Shown piece after piece: positions 22,663-30,585 of a stretch of DNA of 64,000 bases (position 1 is the stretch's first letter; each line of letters begins with the position of its first letter). This DNA comes from Virgisporangium ochraceum (lineage in GTDB: Bacteria > Actinomycetota > Actinomycetes > Mycobacteriales > Micromonosporaceae), in NCBI RefSeq assembly GCF_016863655.1, contig NZ_BOPH01000015.1, forward strand, positions 32,078-96,077, given 5' to 3'. A program made the position numbers and the translations under genes. The notes beneath the pieces were generated by a model. It searched no databases. It worked only from the letters and a program-made list of their open reading frames with translations, and was not told the DNA's origin.

Positions 22663-24153
22663 TCAACCCTCCCCGACGCTCACGTCAGCGCGCGGCAGCC
22701 GAACCTCAGCCACCGTGCCGCCCCCATCACGTGGGCGCAACGACACCCACCCATTCTGACGCTCGAGGATGCGGCGTACCAGATACAGGCCGAGCCCCAC
22801 TCCGCCGTACCTCCTCTGGTCGCCCCGCTCCAGTTGCCAGAACCGCTCGAACGCCCGCTCGACATGCTCCGGACGAATGCCGACCCCCCGATCGGCCACC
22901 CGGAACCACACCGTCTGCTGGTCGGCCCCGGCGGTCACGTCGACGTGTACCCGAGCCGGCGAATACTTAACCGCGTTCGTCACCAGTTCGGTGACGACCG
23001 TCGCCAACCCGGCCCGGTCACCCGCCGCCTTCGGCACCGCCACCGGAAGCTCCAACCGGACCACGGCCCGGATGTCGGGCGCGAGATCGGCTGTCACCTC
23101 CCGCAACGCGTCGATCACATCGAAGGGTACGCCCGGCGCGCCATCGGTGAGCCCGGCGGCGTCGCTCGTGGTGGTGAGCAGGCGGTCGACCAGCCGGCTC
23201 AGCTCCCTTGCCCGCTGCCCCATCACCAGCACCGCCTCGCGCCGGGCCGCCTCGTCGAGCGCCTCCCAGTGCTCGACGAGCGTGTCGGCGTACCCGCGGA
23301 TCACCGTGACCGGCGTGCGCAGTTCGTGGCTCGCCACCGCGAGGAACAGGTCGCGCGACTGGTAGTTGTCGCGCTCGTCGGCCCGCGGCCGCATCGTGAG
23401 GGCCACGGCGTCGGAACCGGAGACCCGGGTGGCCCGGATGCGGATCCACGTGCCCGCCGGCATCTTGTGCTCGACCAGCTTGCCCGGCGCGGGCAGCGGG
23501 AACGGGAACGGCTTGCCGGCCACGTCGTGCATCGACAGGGAGGTGAGGCGCTCGGCCGCCGGGTTCCACGACCGCACGTGGCCGCTCGGACCCACCACCG
23601 CGATCGCCAACGACAGCGGGCTCAGGCGCGGGCCGGACTCGTACACCGGCAGCCCCACCCGGTCGGCGTACAGGTGACCGGCGCACGACGCGAGCAGCGT
23701 CACCCAGGCCCGCGCGACCTCGGTGAGCGGGCTCAGCGCGTCACGGAAATACAGCTGGATGGCACCGACCACCTCGCCGCCCACGCGGACGCCGACCAGT
23801 ACGGTACGCCGGAACCCGGCCGTGAGCAGCGGCTCCAGGCCACTGCCCGGCTCGGTCATCGGCACGTCCTGCACCGCCGGGCCGGTCATGATCGCGGTGA
23901 CGTTCGATGACCGCACGTCGACCGGCCGGCCGAGCATGAAGTCGACCCCACCGCAGACAGCCACCACGCGGCCGCCGCCCTCGCCGTACTCGACGAAGCT
24001 CGCGCCACCCGCCGTGGTCGCCGCGACACCGAGCTCGACGATCACCTGCAGCCCGTCGAGGCCGCCGGCGCCGGTGCTCGACGCGTGGACCAGGTCGGTC
24101 AGGCCGCGCAGCAGCTCACTCTGATCCGGGGGAAGCTGGTCGAGCGCGGACAT
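22663..24153 (-). CDS. Sensor histidine kinase with GAF- and PAS-like sensor region
   Basis: A 496-residue soluble kinase starting at ATG 24153. Residues about 15-165 form a GAF-like domain and about 180-285 a PAS-like domain (LAIAVVGPSGHVRSWNPAAERLT). The transmitter follows: H-box AVASHELRTPVTVIRG, N-box VVTELVTNAVKYSP, G1 ADRGVGIRPEHV, F-box FERFWQLERG and G2 YGGVGLGLYLV. No transmembrane helix is seen, so it senses an internal signal. No response regulator is adjacent; the coupled downstream ATPase suggests wiring to sigma-factor control. Confidence 0.9.
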   Translation of the reverse strand: MSALDQLPPDQSELLRGLTDLVHASSTGAGGLDGLQVIVELGVAATTAGGASFVEYGEGGGRVVAVCGGVDFMLGRPVDVRSSNVTAIMTGPAVQDVPMTEPGSGLEPLLTAGFRRTVLVGVRVGGEVVGAIQLYFRDALSPLTEVARAWVTLLASCAGHLYADRVGLPVYESGPRLSPLSLAIAVVGPSGHVRSWNPAAERLTSLSMHDVAGKPFPFPLPAPGKLVEHKMPAGTWIRIRATRVSGSDAVALTMRPRADERDNYQSRDLFLAVASHELRTPVTVIRGYADTLVEHWEALDEAARREAVLVMGQRARELSRLVDRLLTTTSDAAGLTDGAPGVPFDVIDALREVTADLAPDIRAVVRLELPVAVPKAAGDRAGLATVVTELVTNAVKYSPARVHVDVTAGADQQTVWFRVADRGVGIRPEHVERAFERFWQLERGDQRRYGGVGLGLYLVRRILERQNGWVSLRPRDGGGTVAEVRLPRADVSVGEG

Positions 24154-24186
24154 GAGGGACAGTGTGCCGCGCCGGGGCACCTCCCG

Positions 24187-24981
24187 TCACCCCAGGTTCT
24201 CCCGCCTCTCCCGGCGAACATCGAGCTGCTGCCGCACGAAGCCCGGTCGGTCGCTGATGATGCCCGTGACACCCAACCTGTGGCACAGCTCGATGTCGGC
24301 CGGCTCGTTCACCGTCCACACGTACACGCCGTTGCCGCGCTCGAGCAGCCGCTCCGCGAGCTGCGGCCGGGCCCTGAGCAGGCCGATTCCGGGTCCGCCG
24401 ATCCGGGCGCCGTACGGCAGCTGGCCGCCGCGCAGCCCGGGCGGCAGCACCTCCATCAGGAACACCCGCGGCACCTGCGGAGCGTGCACCCGCATCCGCT
24501 GCAGGGCCAGCGGAGAAAAGGACATCATCGTGACACCGGCGGGGTCGTCGCGGTCGGGCCGGTCGAGGTTGAAGCGCTTCAGGAGCGCGGCCAGCGTCGG
24601 TTCGATGGCGCGGCCGCCGCGCGTCGGATGCTTCGTCTCGATCAGGACCCGCAGCGGACGGCCCGCCTCACGGACCGCTCCCAGAAGGCGCTCAAGGGTG
24701 AGCAGCTCCGCTGGCCGCTCCGAGTGCCACGAGCCGAAGTCGAGCTGCTGCAGCTCGGCCAGCGACTGGCGGCGCACCAGCCCCCGGCCGTTGCTGGTGC
24801 GTTCGAGCCGGCGGTCGTGCACGCACACGAGGTGCCCGTCGCGCGACAGCCGGACATCGCACTCCACGCCGTCGGCGCCGTCGGCGATCGCCCGGAGGTA
24901 GGCGTCGAGCGTGTGCTCGGGAAGGTCGTACGACGCGCCGCGGTGCCCGAAGACGAGCGCCTCAGATGACGTGCCCGGCAC
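24187..24981 (-). CDS. Glycerophosphodiester phosphodiesterase
   Basis: A 264-residue cytosolic enzyme of the GDPD TIM-barrel family. It hydrolyses glycerophosphodiesters to glycerol-3-phosphate and an alcohol. Motifs are FGHRGAS with LPEHT (catalytic His), DGVECDVRLSRDGHLVCVHD (metal-binding Glu and Asp, second His), LIETKH, and a C-terminal VYVWTVNEPADI. GTG 24981 has GAGGA a few bases upstream; longer in-frame starts would run deeper into the rhodanese gene. The gene overlaps the end of the rhodanese gene by 20 bases in another frame. Confidence 0.92.
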   Translation of the reverse strand: MPGTSSEALVFGHRGASYDLPEHTLDAYLRAIADGADGVECDVRLSRDGHLVCVHDRRLERTSNGRGLVRRQSLAELQQLDFGSWHSERPAELLTLERLLGAVREAGRPLRVLIETKHPTRGGRAIEPTLAALLKRFNLDRPDRDDPAGVTMMSFSPLALQRMRVHAPQVPRVFLMEVLPPGLRGGQLPYGARIGGPGIGLLRARPQLAERLLERGNGVYVWTVNEPADIELCHRLGVTGIISDRPGFVRQQLDVRRERRENLG

Positions 24982-25285
24982 TGCCGTCCTCGCCCACGAC
25001 CGGCCGGCCGGCCGCCGCCCACGCGAACATCCCGCCATCGAGGTTGTAGACGTTGTCGAAGCCGCGCTGCTTGAGGTAGGCGACCACCTGTGCGCTGCGC
25101 CCGCCCACGCGACAGACCACCACCACGTCGCGGTCCGTCGGGACCTCGTCGGCCCGCGTGGGGATCTGCATCATCGGGACGTGGTGCGCGCCCGGCGGGT
25201 GGCCGGCTGCCCACTCGTCGGGCTCACGCACGTCGAGCAGGTACGCGTCGTCGGCGACCCCGGCCGCGTCGACCGTCGGAACCAT
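24962..25285 (-). CDS. Single-domain rhodanese-like sulfurtransferase
   Basis: A 107-residue protein made of one rhodanese domain. LLDVREPDEWAAGHPPGAHHVP is the family N-terminal signature, and the active loop is VCRVGGRSAQ with catalytic Cys; YNLDGGMFAW is the C-terminal signature. It transfers a sulfane sulfur atom to thiol or cyanide acceptors; the partner is unknown. An alternative GTG lies one codon upstream. It is coupled to the GDPD gene by a 20-base overlap. Confidence 0.9.
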   Translation of the reverse strand: MVPTVDAAGVADDAYLLDVREPDEWAAGHPPGAHHVPMMQIPTRADEVPTDRDVVVVCRVGGRSAQVVAYLKQRGFDNVYNLDGGMFAWAAAGRPVVGEDGSAGHVI

Positions 25286-25298
25286 CACGGCGTCGAGC

Positions 25299-26522
25299 TT
25301 AGAGCGTGTTGACCCACGTCGGATTCGCCGCCACCCAGTCGTCCAACGTGTCGTTCACCAGGGCCTCGAACATGCTGGTCGCCGGCTCCAACGGGTAGAT
25401 GTAGGCGATGCCGCCGACCATCACGGGCTCGGAGGGCACATCGAGACCGATGATGTCGGCCGGCCGGATGTCACGCAGGCCGAACATCAGCGTCTCGAGC
25501 GACGTGCCGCCGGTGTCGACGGTGAGCGTGCCCGCGACCGCCCGGATCAGCCGGTCGAGCTGCAGCGGGTTGCTGGTAAGGCCCTCCGCGCGCGCCTTGC
25601 GCAGCAGCGCCTGGAGGAACTGCTGCTGGTGACGCATGCGGCCGTAGTCACCGTCGGGGAGGCTGTAGCGCTGACGCACGTAGTCGAGCGCCTGCCAGTG
25701 GTTGAACTCCCGGCACCCCGGCTCGTACACGATCGGCTCGCCGCCCTCGCGCGGGTTCACCAGCTCGCCGTTGGGCAGGCGGGCCAGGTGGGCGCTCACG
25801 ACGCGCTGCTCGACGCACATCTCGACCCCGCCGAGCTCCTTCACGACGTCCTGGAACCCCTGGAAGTCGACGATCGCCGCACCGTCGAAGCGGATGCCGA
25901 TGAGGTCTGCGATCGTGGCCGACAGAAGCTGGACGCCGCCGGCACCGTAGCCGCCGTGCTCGTAGGCACCGTTGATCTTCTCGTAGCTGCCGGCGAACTC
26001 GGTGTCGGGGAACTCGGGGATGTGCACCCGCAGGTCACGCGGGATCGAGATCAGGTAGACGCGGTCGAGCGTGGCCGGCACGTGCGCCACGATCATCGTG
26101 TCGGTGCGCTGGGTGGTGTCGTCGCCGGGACGCAGGTCGGAGCCCAGGAGCAGGTAGTTGAGCGGGCCGACGATCCGGGTGGTGTTGTTGCGCTGCGGCA
26201 CGTCGGCGCGCGCGCCCTCGGCGATCAGGGTGTCGCGCTTCACGCTGTTGTCGTAGCGGTTGGCGAGCACCTTGCCGGCGCCGATGAGGCTGCCCGAGGC
26301 GAGAACCAGGACGATCCCAAAGAAGATCATCAGTCTCGCCCACAGCGGGTCTTTGACCTTCGTGGATTTCTTCTCCGGCGTCTTCCCGGGCGGGCCGACG
26401 CTCACACCCCGACCCGGATGCCGTTTCGGGCGCACGGCGACCACGCGAGGCCGGTGGGCCCTACCCACCCTCGCCAACGACTGAACTGACCTGGACGTAG
26501 CCGCCTCCCCCTGCCGGGACAA
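25299..26522 (-). CDS. LytR-CpsA-Psr (LCP) family protein, copy 1
   Basis: A 407-residue protein if TTG 26522 is the start; GTG 26405 would shorten the basic cytoplasmic N-terminus by 39 residues. One transmembrane helix (LMIFFGIVLVLASGSLIGAG) precedes the extracellular LCP domain: LLLGSDLRPGD, RTDTMIVAHV, ISIPRDLRVHIPE and LDYVRQRYSLPDGDYGRMRHQQQF, with the conserved Asp and Arg residues. LCP proteins transfer polymers such as teichoic acids, arabinogalactan or capsules from lipid carriers to peptidoglycan. It is the most downstream of three tandem copies. Confidence 0.92.
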   Translation of the reverse strand: MSRQGEAATSRSVQSLARVGRAHRPRVVAVRPKRHPGRGVSVGPPGKTPEKKSTKVKDPLWARLMIFFGIVLVLASGSLIGAGKVLANRYDNSVKRDTLIAEGARADVPQRNNTTRIVGPLNYLLLGSDLRPGDDTTQRTDTMIVAHVPATLDRVYLISIPRDLRVHIPEFPDTEFAGSYEKINGAYEHGGYGAGGVQLLSATIADLIGIRFDGAAIVDFQGFQDVVKELGGVEMCVEQRVVSAHLARLPNGELVNPREGGEPIVYEPGCREFNHWQALDYVRQRYSLPDGDYGRMRHQQQFLQALLRKARAEGLTSNPLQLDRLIRAVAGTLTVDTGGTSLETLMFGLRDIRPADIIGLDVPSEPVMVGGIAYIYPLEPATSMFEALVNDTLDDWVAANPTWVNTL

Positions 26523-26554
26523 TTACTACCCCGGCGCACGGCCCATCGAACAGG

Positions 26555-27961
26555 TCAGCCGCCTTGATTGATGAAATCGGGATTTGCGAGCACGAAGTCA
26601 CCCACCGTGTCGTCGGCCATCGCCTTGAACATATCGAGGGTCTTCTGGTTCAACTGCTCGCACTCTTCGCCGTTGCAGCGGACCGAGTTGAACTGGCCGC
26701 CGTTGGCCTTGAGCAGCACCACGTCGCTGTCGGCGAGGTCCTTCACGGTGAACAGCCAGTTGTCGACGCTCGCACCGCGCAGGTCGACGGTGAGCGTCTT
26801 GCCACCGGCCTTGATGATGTCGAGCGTCTTCTTCGGGTTGCTGCCGAGGCCCTGCTCCTTGGCCTTCTTCGCCAGCGCCTTGAAGAACTGCTGCTGGTGC
26901 CGGGCGCGGCCGTAGTCGCCGTCTTCGAGGCTCTTGCGCTGGCGCACGTAGTCGAGCGCGTGGGCGCCGTCGAACGTGCGGCACTCGCCGGGCTGGTAGA
27001 CCTGCGGCTTGCCGCCGTCGTTCGGGTGCTTGAACTTGCCGGTCTTCGGGTCGGTGCCGAAGTGCTCGGAGACCACCGGCTTCTTGGTGTCGACGCACAT
27101 GTCGACGCCGCCCAGCGCGTTGACCACACCGACGAAGCCGTGGAAGTCGACGATGCCGCCGGCGTTGAACCGCAGCCCGGTGAGGCGCTGCAGGGTGAGC
27201 GCGAGCAGTTCGAAGCCGCCCTCGCGACCGCCGCCGTTGGCCCAGCCGTGCGCGAACGCGCTGTTGACCTTCTCCTTGCTGCCCCGGAAGTTGGTCTTCG
27301 GGTACGCCGGGATCTCCACGAACGAGTCACGCGGGATCGAGAACAGGTACGCGCCCTTGCGGTCTTCGGGGATGTGCAGGATCAGGATCGAGTCGGCCCG
27401 CACCAGGTCTTCACCGGTGGGCCGCTCGTCGATGCCGACCATGAGGATGTTCAGCGCGCCCTTGAGCGCCTTGGCACCGGTGGGCGCGCCGGCGTTGCCG
27501 AGCAGCGGCGCCTTCTCGACCCCACTGGTGGCCTGGTAGAGCAGGTACTTGCCGCCGACGATCGCGCCGCCGCTGAACAGCATGAGCAGCGCACCCATGA
27601 TGATCATCATGCGGGCCCACAGCGGGTCGCGCCGCTTCCGGGGCGCCGGAGCGCCCGATCCCGGTGGCCGCCGGCCGCCGCCGTTCGTCGGCGGACGCCC
27701 GCTGGTCGGCGGGCGTCCGTTGCCGGCGGGCGGACGCCCGTTGCCGGTGGGACGCGAGTTGCCGACGCTGGCGCTGGCCCGGGCCGGTGGAGCGGGCCGG
27801 GCCACCCGGCCGCCGGTGGTCTCGAACTCGATGCCGAACTCGTCTTCGGCGTAGATGTCGCCGGTGCGGCCGGATCGACCGCCGTACACCGAGCCGGGCG
27901 CGGACCCGACCGCGGCGGCATTCGGCCCGTAGGCCTGTCGCCGGGTCTGAGACTGGGTCAT
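26555..27961 (-). CDS. LytR-CpsA-Psr (LCP) family protein, copy 2
   Basis: A 468-residue LCP protein with the longest cytoplasmic N-terminus of the three, about 115 residues of Pro/Gly/Arg-rich repeats (GNGRPPAGNGRPP). One transmembrane helix (about 118-140) follows. The LCP domain shows ILMVGIDERPTGEDLVRADS, FSIPRDSFVEIPAYP, LDYVRQRKSLEDGDYGRARHQQQF. VEMCV/VDMCVDTKKP Cys pairs with PGECR suggest a disulfide, as in copy 1. ATG 27961 starts MTQSQTRRQAYG. Copies 1 and 2 are separated by only 32 bases. Confidence 0.92.
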   Translation of the reverse strand: MTQSQTRRQAYGPNAAAVGSAPGSVYGGRSGRTGDIYAEDEFGIEFETTGGRVARPAPPARASASVGNSRPTGNGRPPAGNGRPPTSGRPPTNGGGRRPPGSGAPAPRKRRDPLWARMMIIMGALLMLFSGGAIVGGKYLLYQATSGVEKAPLLGNAGAPTGAKALKGALNILMVGIDERPTGEDLVRADSILILHIPEDRKGAYLFSIPRDSFVEIPAYPKTNFRGSKEKVNSAFAHGWANGGGREGGFELLALTLQRLTGLRFNAGGIVDFHGFVGVVNALGGVDMCVDTKKPVVSEHFGTDPKTGKFKHPNDGGKPQVYQPGECRTFDGAHALDYVRQRKSLEDGDYGRARHQQQFFKALAKKAKEQGLGSNPKKTLDIIKAGGKTLTVDLRGASVDNWLFTVKDLADSDVVLLKANGGQFNSVRCNGEECEQLNQKTLDMFKAMADDTVGDFVLANPDFINQGG

Positions 27962-28189
27962 CGCAGCTCTCCTGCTCGTAGGGACGGTTCGTTAATGCTC
28001 GTTCTGACGTACTTTCGCGCTCTTTTGAACAGCCGGGTCTTTCACGGATCAAGTCCGCGACACGTGCACGCGCCGCGGACCTGAACGCGAGGTTACCTTG
28101 GAACCGCCGGGCTAGGGCAGTCCCTCTTTCCATACGCAACCGACCCGCACTTGGTTTGGTTGCGATTCGCCCTACTTTGTGTAGCCGCC

Positions 28190-29428
28190 CTACTTCGTCG
28201 AGGAACTAGACGAAGGGGCCGCGTTGGCCGCGTACCAGTCAGCCGCCTTGTCGTTCTTGATCGCCTCGTAGAGTGACTTGCCCTTCTCGGTGTCGGGCAT
28301 GATCACGTCTTCCCCATTGACCCTCTTGTTTCCCAGGTGCGGTGCGACCGAAAACACGAGGTCGTCGCTGCGGATGCCGCGGAAGGTCAGCGCCATGTCG
28401 AGGATCGACAGGTCCTGGTCGACGGTCACCGCCTGGGCGGTGGCCCGCAGGAACGAGTTCAGCTTCGCCGGGTTGCTGACGGTGCCGGTGCTCACCGCCT
28501 TGTCCATGACGGCCTTCATGAACTGCTGCTGGTGCCGCATGCGGGCGAAGTCGCCGTCGGGGAACTGGTAGCGCTGGCGCACCCAGTCGAGCGCCGCGGC
28601 GCCGTCGAGCTGCATGTTGCCCTTGGTGAACTGGCGGTACGGCGGGTGGATCGACTTCGCGTCCTGCTCGATGTACATCTCGATGCCACCGAGGGCGTCG
28701 ACGACCTGCTTGAAGCCGCCGAAGTCGATCAGCACGACGTGGTCCATCCGCAGTCCCGTGAAACCCTCGACGGCCTGGACCGTCAACGGAAGCCCGCCCC
28801 AGGCGAACGCCGCGTTGATCTTGGCCTTGGTGTCGCCGAGCGACTTGTCGGTGGGGCTTTCCGGGATGTAGACGTACAGGTCACGCGGGATCGAGATGAA
28901 GTAGACCTTCTCGTGGTTCGCCGGGATGTGCGCGATGAGCATCGTGTCGGTGCGCCACTCGCCGGCCTTCTGCTTGTTGTCCGGGTCACGCGAGTCGCTG
29001 CCCAGCATCAGGATGTTGAGCGCGCCCTCGACCGCCTTCGCCGGACGGTCGCCGCGGATGCCGGCGAACGGGTCGGTGCGGTCGACGTCGTTGCTGACCG
29101 ACCGGTAGTAGAGGTAGCCACCGCCGACCCCGACCAGGCTCAACACCAGCAGGAACACGCCGAGCACGAGGAAGATCCGCCCCCAGCGCGGGCGGCGCCC
29201 ACCGGGACGCGACCCGACCGGCCGGCGCGGACCGCCGGGACCCGACGGCCCACCGGGCAGCCCCGCGCTGGCGCGGCCGACCGGGGCCGAGCCGACCGCG
29301 GCCGAACCACGTGCGGCCGAACCACGTGCGGCTGAGCCACGTGCGGACGCCGTGCCGCGCGGAGGGGGGACGCTGGCTGAGCCGATGGTGGCCCGCCCGA
29401 CGGGGCGGACAGCAGGGGAACCGGACAT
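28190..29428 (-). CDS. LytR-CpsA-Psr (LCP) family protein, copy 3
   Basis: A 412-residue LCP protein. The cytoplasmic N-terminus contains a short repeated unit (ARGSAARGSAARGSAAVGSA) encoded by a DNA tandem repeat near 29290-29345. One transmembrane helix (about 83-108) precedes the LCP domain: ILMLGSDSRDPDN, WRTDTMLIAHI, ISIPRDLYVYIPE, LDWVRQRYQFPDGDFARMRHQQQF. It lacks the Cys pair seen in copies 1 and 2, so it may have a different partner. It lies first in the LCP series, downstream of the epimerase gene. Confidence 0.92.
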   Translation of the reverse strand: MSGSPAVRPVGRATIGSASVPPPRGTASARGSAARGSAARGSAAVGSAPVGRASAGLPGGPSGPGGPRRPVGSRPGGRRPRWGRIFLVLGVFLLVLSLVGVGGGYLYYRSVSNDVDRTDPFAGIRGDRPAKAVEGALNILMLGSDSRDPDNKQKAGEWRTDTMLIAHIPANHEKVYFISIPRDLYVYIPESPTDKSLGDTKAKINAAFAWGGLPLTVQAVEGFTGLRMDHVVLIDFGGFKQVVDALGGIEMYIEQDAKSIHPPYRQFTKGNMQLDGAAALDWVRQRYQFPDGDFARMRHQQQFMKAVMDKAVSTGTVSNPAKLNSFLRATAQAVTVDQDLSILDMALTFRGIRSDDLVFSVAPHLGNKRVNGEDVIMPDTEKGKSLYEAIKNDKAADWYAANAAPSSSSSTK

Positions 29429-29458
29429 GATTCAACAGTAGGGAGGGGTTCCGCAAAC

Positions 29459-29480
29459 GGCCCGTCGAGCGGGACGGGCC
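29459..29480 (-). terminator. Hairpin downstream of the epimerase gene
   Basis: GGCCCGTC and GACGGGCC form a perfect 8-bp stem with a 6-base loop between the epimerase gene and LCP copy 3. It may partly terminate transcription, but both genes read in the same direction. Confidence 0.4.
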
Positions 29481-29507
29481 GGCACGAACCCGGGAGACCC
29501 CTACTGG

Positions 29508-30479
29508 CTACCTCGTACGGAAGTACTCGATCGTGCGGCGGAGGCCGTCTTCGGCGCTGACCAGCGGCTCGTACCCGAGCAACGTGCGGGCCAGGGTCAG
29601 GTCCGGACGGCGCTTCTCCGGGTCGTCGGCGCCACGCTGTTGCGTGAACGTGACCTCGGAGCCGCTGCCCGTGAGCCGGACGATCGTCTCGGCGAGCTCA
29701 CGCATCGTCATCTCGTACTCGGTGCCGCAGTTGATCGGGCCGACCTCCTGCGAGTCGAGCAGCAGGAGGACACCGCGCACCAGGTCGCCGACGTAGGTGA
29801 TCGAGCGGGTCTGCGCCCCGGTGCCGTGCACGGTGATCGGCTCGCCGCGCAGCGCCTGGTTGACGAAGTTCGGGATGGCGCGGCCGTCGTCGGGCCGCAT
29901 GCGCTCGCCGTACGTGTTGAAGATCCGCACGATCGCGACGTCGGCGCCCCGGTAGCGGTGGTAGGCCATCACGGCCGCCTCGCTGAACCGCTTGGCCTCG
30001 TCGTACACGCTGCGGAAGCCGGTGGAGCTGACGTTGCCGCGGTAGCTCTCCGGCTGCGGGTGCACCAGCGGGTCGCCGTACGCCTCCGACGTGGAGGCCA
30101 TCAGGAACCGGGCGCCGTCGGCCACCGCGCGGTCGAGCAGGTGCATGGTGGCGACCGAACCGGTGCGCATGATCTCCATCGCCAGCCGCGCGAAGTCGAC
30201 CGGGCTGGCCGGCGAGGCGAAGTGCAGGATGGCATCGAAGCGCTCGGCCAACGCATCGTGAGCGGGCAGTGGCTCGCTGACGTCGGCTTCGACGAGCGTG
30301 AACCGGTCGTTGTCGCTCAAATGGGCGACGTTGTCCTTGCTGCCGGTGAGAAAGTTATCGACGGCCACCACCGTCGCACCGCGCTCTAGCAGGGCGTCTA
30401 CCAGGTGTGAGCCGACGAACCCGGCACCTCCCGTGACCAGGACCCGATGTCCTGCTCCATACCGCGGCGCGATCGTCAT
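29508..30479 (-). CDS. NAD-dependent epimerase/dehydratase (UDP-glucuronate decarboxylase-like)
   Basis: A 323-residue extended-SDR enzyme. The Rossmann motif is VLVTGGAGFVGSHLVDALL; the catalytic triad is Ser/Thr in MASTSEAYGDP and Tyr-x-x-x-Lys in YDEAKRFSE; RIFNTYGERMRPDDGRAIPNF is the sugar-nucleotide region shared by UDP-xylose synthases and dTDP-glucose dehydratases. UDP-glucuronate decarboxylase is the best guess. It supplies nucleotide sugars, fitting its place beside LCP genes. ATG 30479 (MTIAPRYG) is chosen because the Rossmann strand follows closely. Confidence 0.88.
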   Translation of the reverse strand: MTIAPRYGAGHRVLVTGGAGFVGSHLVDALLERGATVVAVDNFLTGSKDNVAHLSDNDRFTLVEADVSEPLPAHDALAERFDAILHFASPASPVDFARLAMEIMRTGSVATMHLLDRAVADGARFLMASTSEAYGDPLVHPQPESYRGNVSSTGFRSVYDEAKRFSEAAVMAYHRYRGADVAIVRIFNTYGERMRPDDGRAIPNFVNQALRGEPITVHGTGAQTRSITYVGDLVRGVLLLLDSQEVGPINCGTEYEMTMRELAETIVRLTGSGSEVTFTQQRGADDPEKRRPDLTLARTLLGYEPLVSAEDGLRRTIEYFRTR

Positions 30480-30535
30480 GGTCGATACCCTACCGGCCGG
30501 TCCGGCGAACGCTTGACCCCGGCCGGGGTGCAAAA

Positions 30536-30567
30536 GGGCCCACGCCCGCACAGGCGGACGTGGGCCC
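30536..30567 (-). terminator. Intrinsic terminator of the acetate-type symporter operon
   Basis: GGGCCCACG and CGTGGGCCC form a 9-bp stem continued by CCGC/GCGG around a 4-base loop. On the minus strand the hairpin lies 18 bases after the symporter stop and is followed by TTTT. This is the clearest classical terminator in the window. Confidence 0.8.
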
Positions 30568-30585
30568 GTTGAGGTACCCCGGCGA

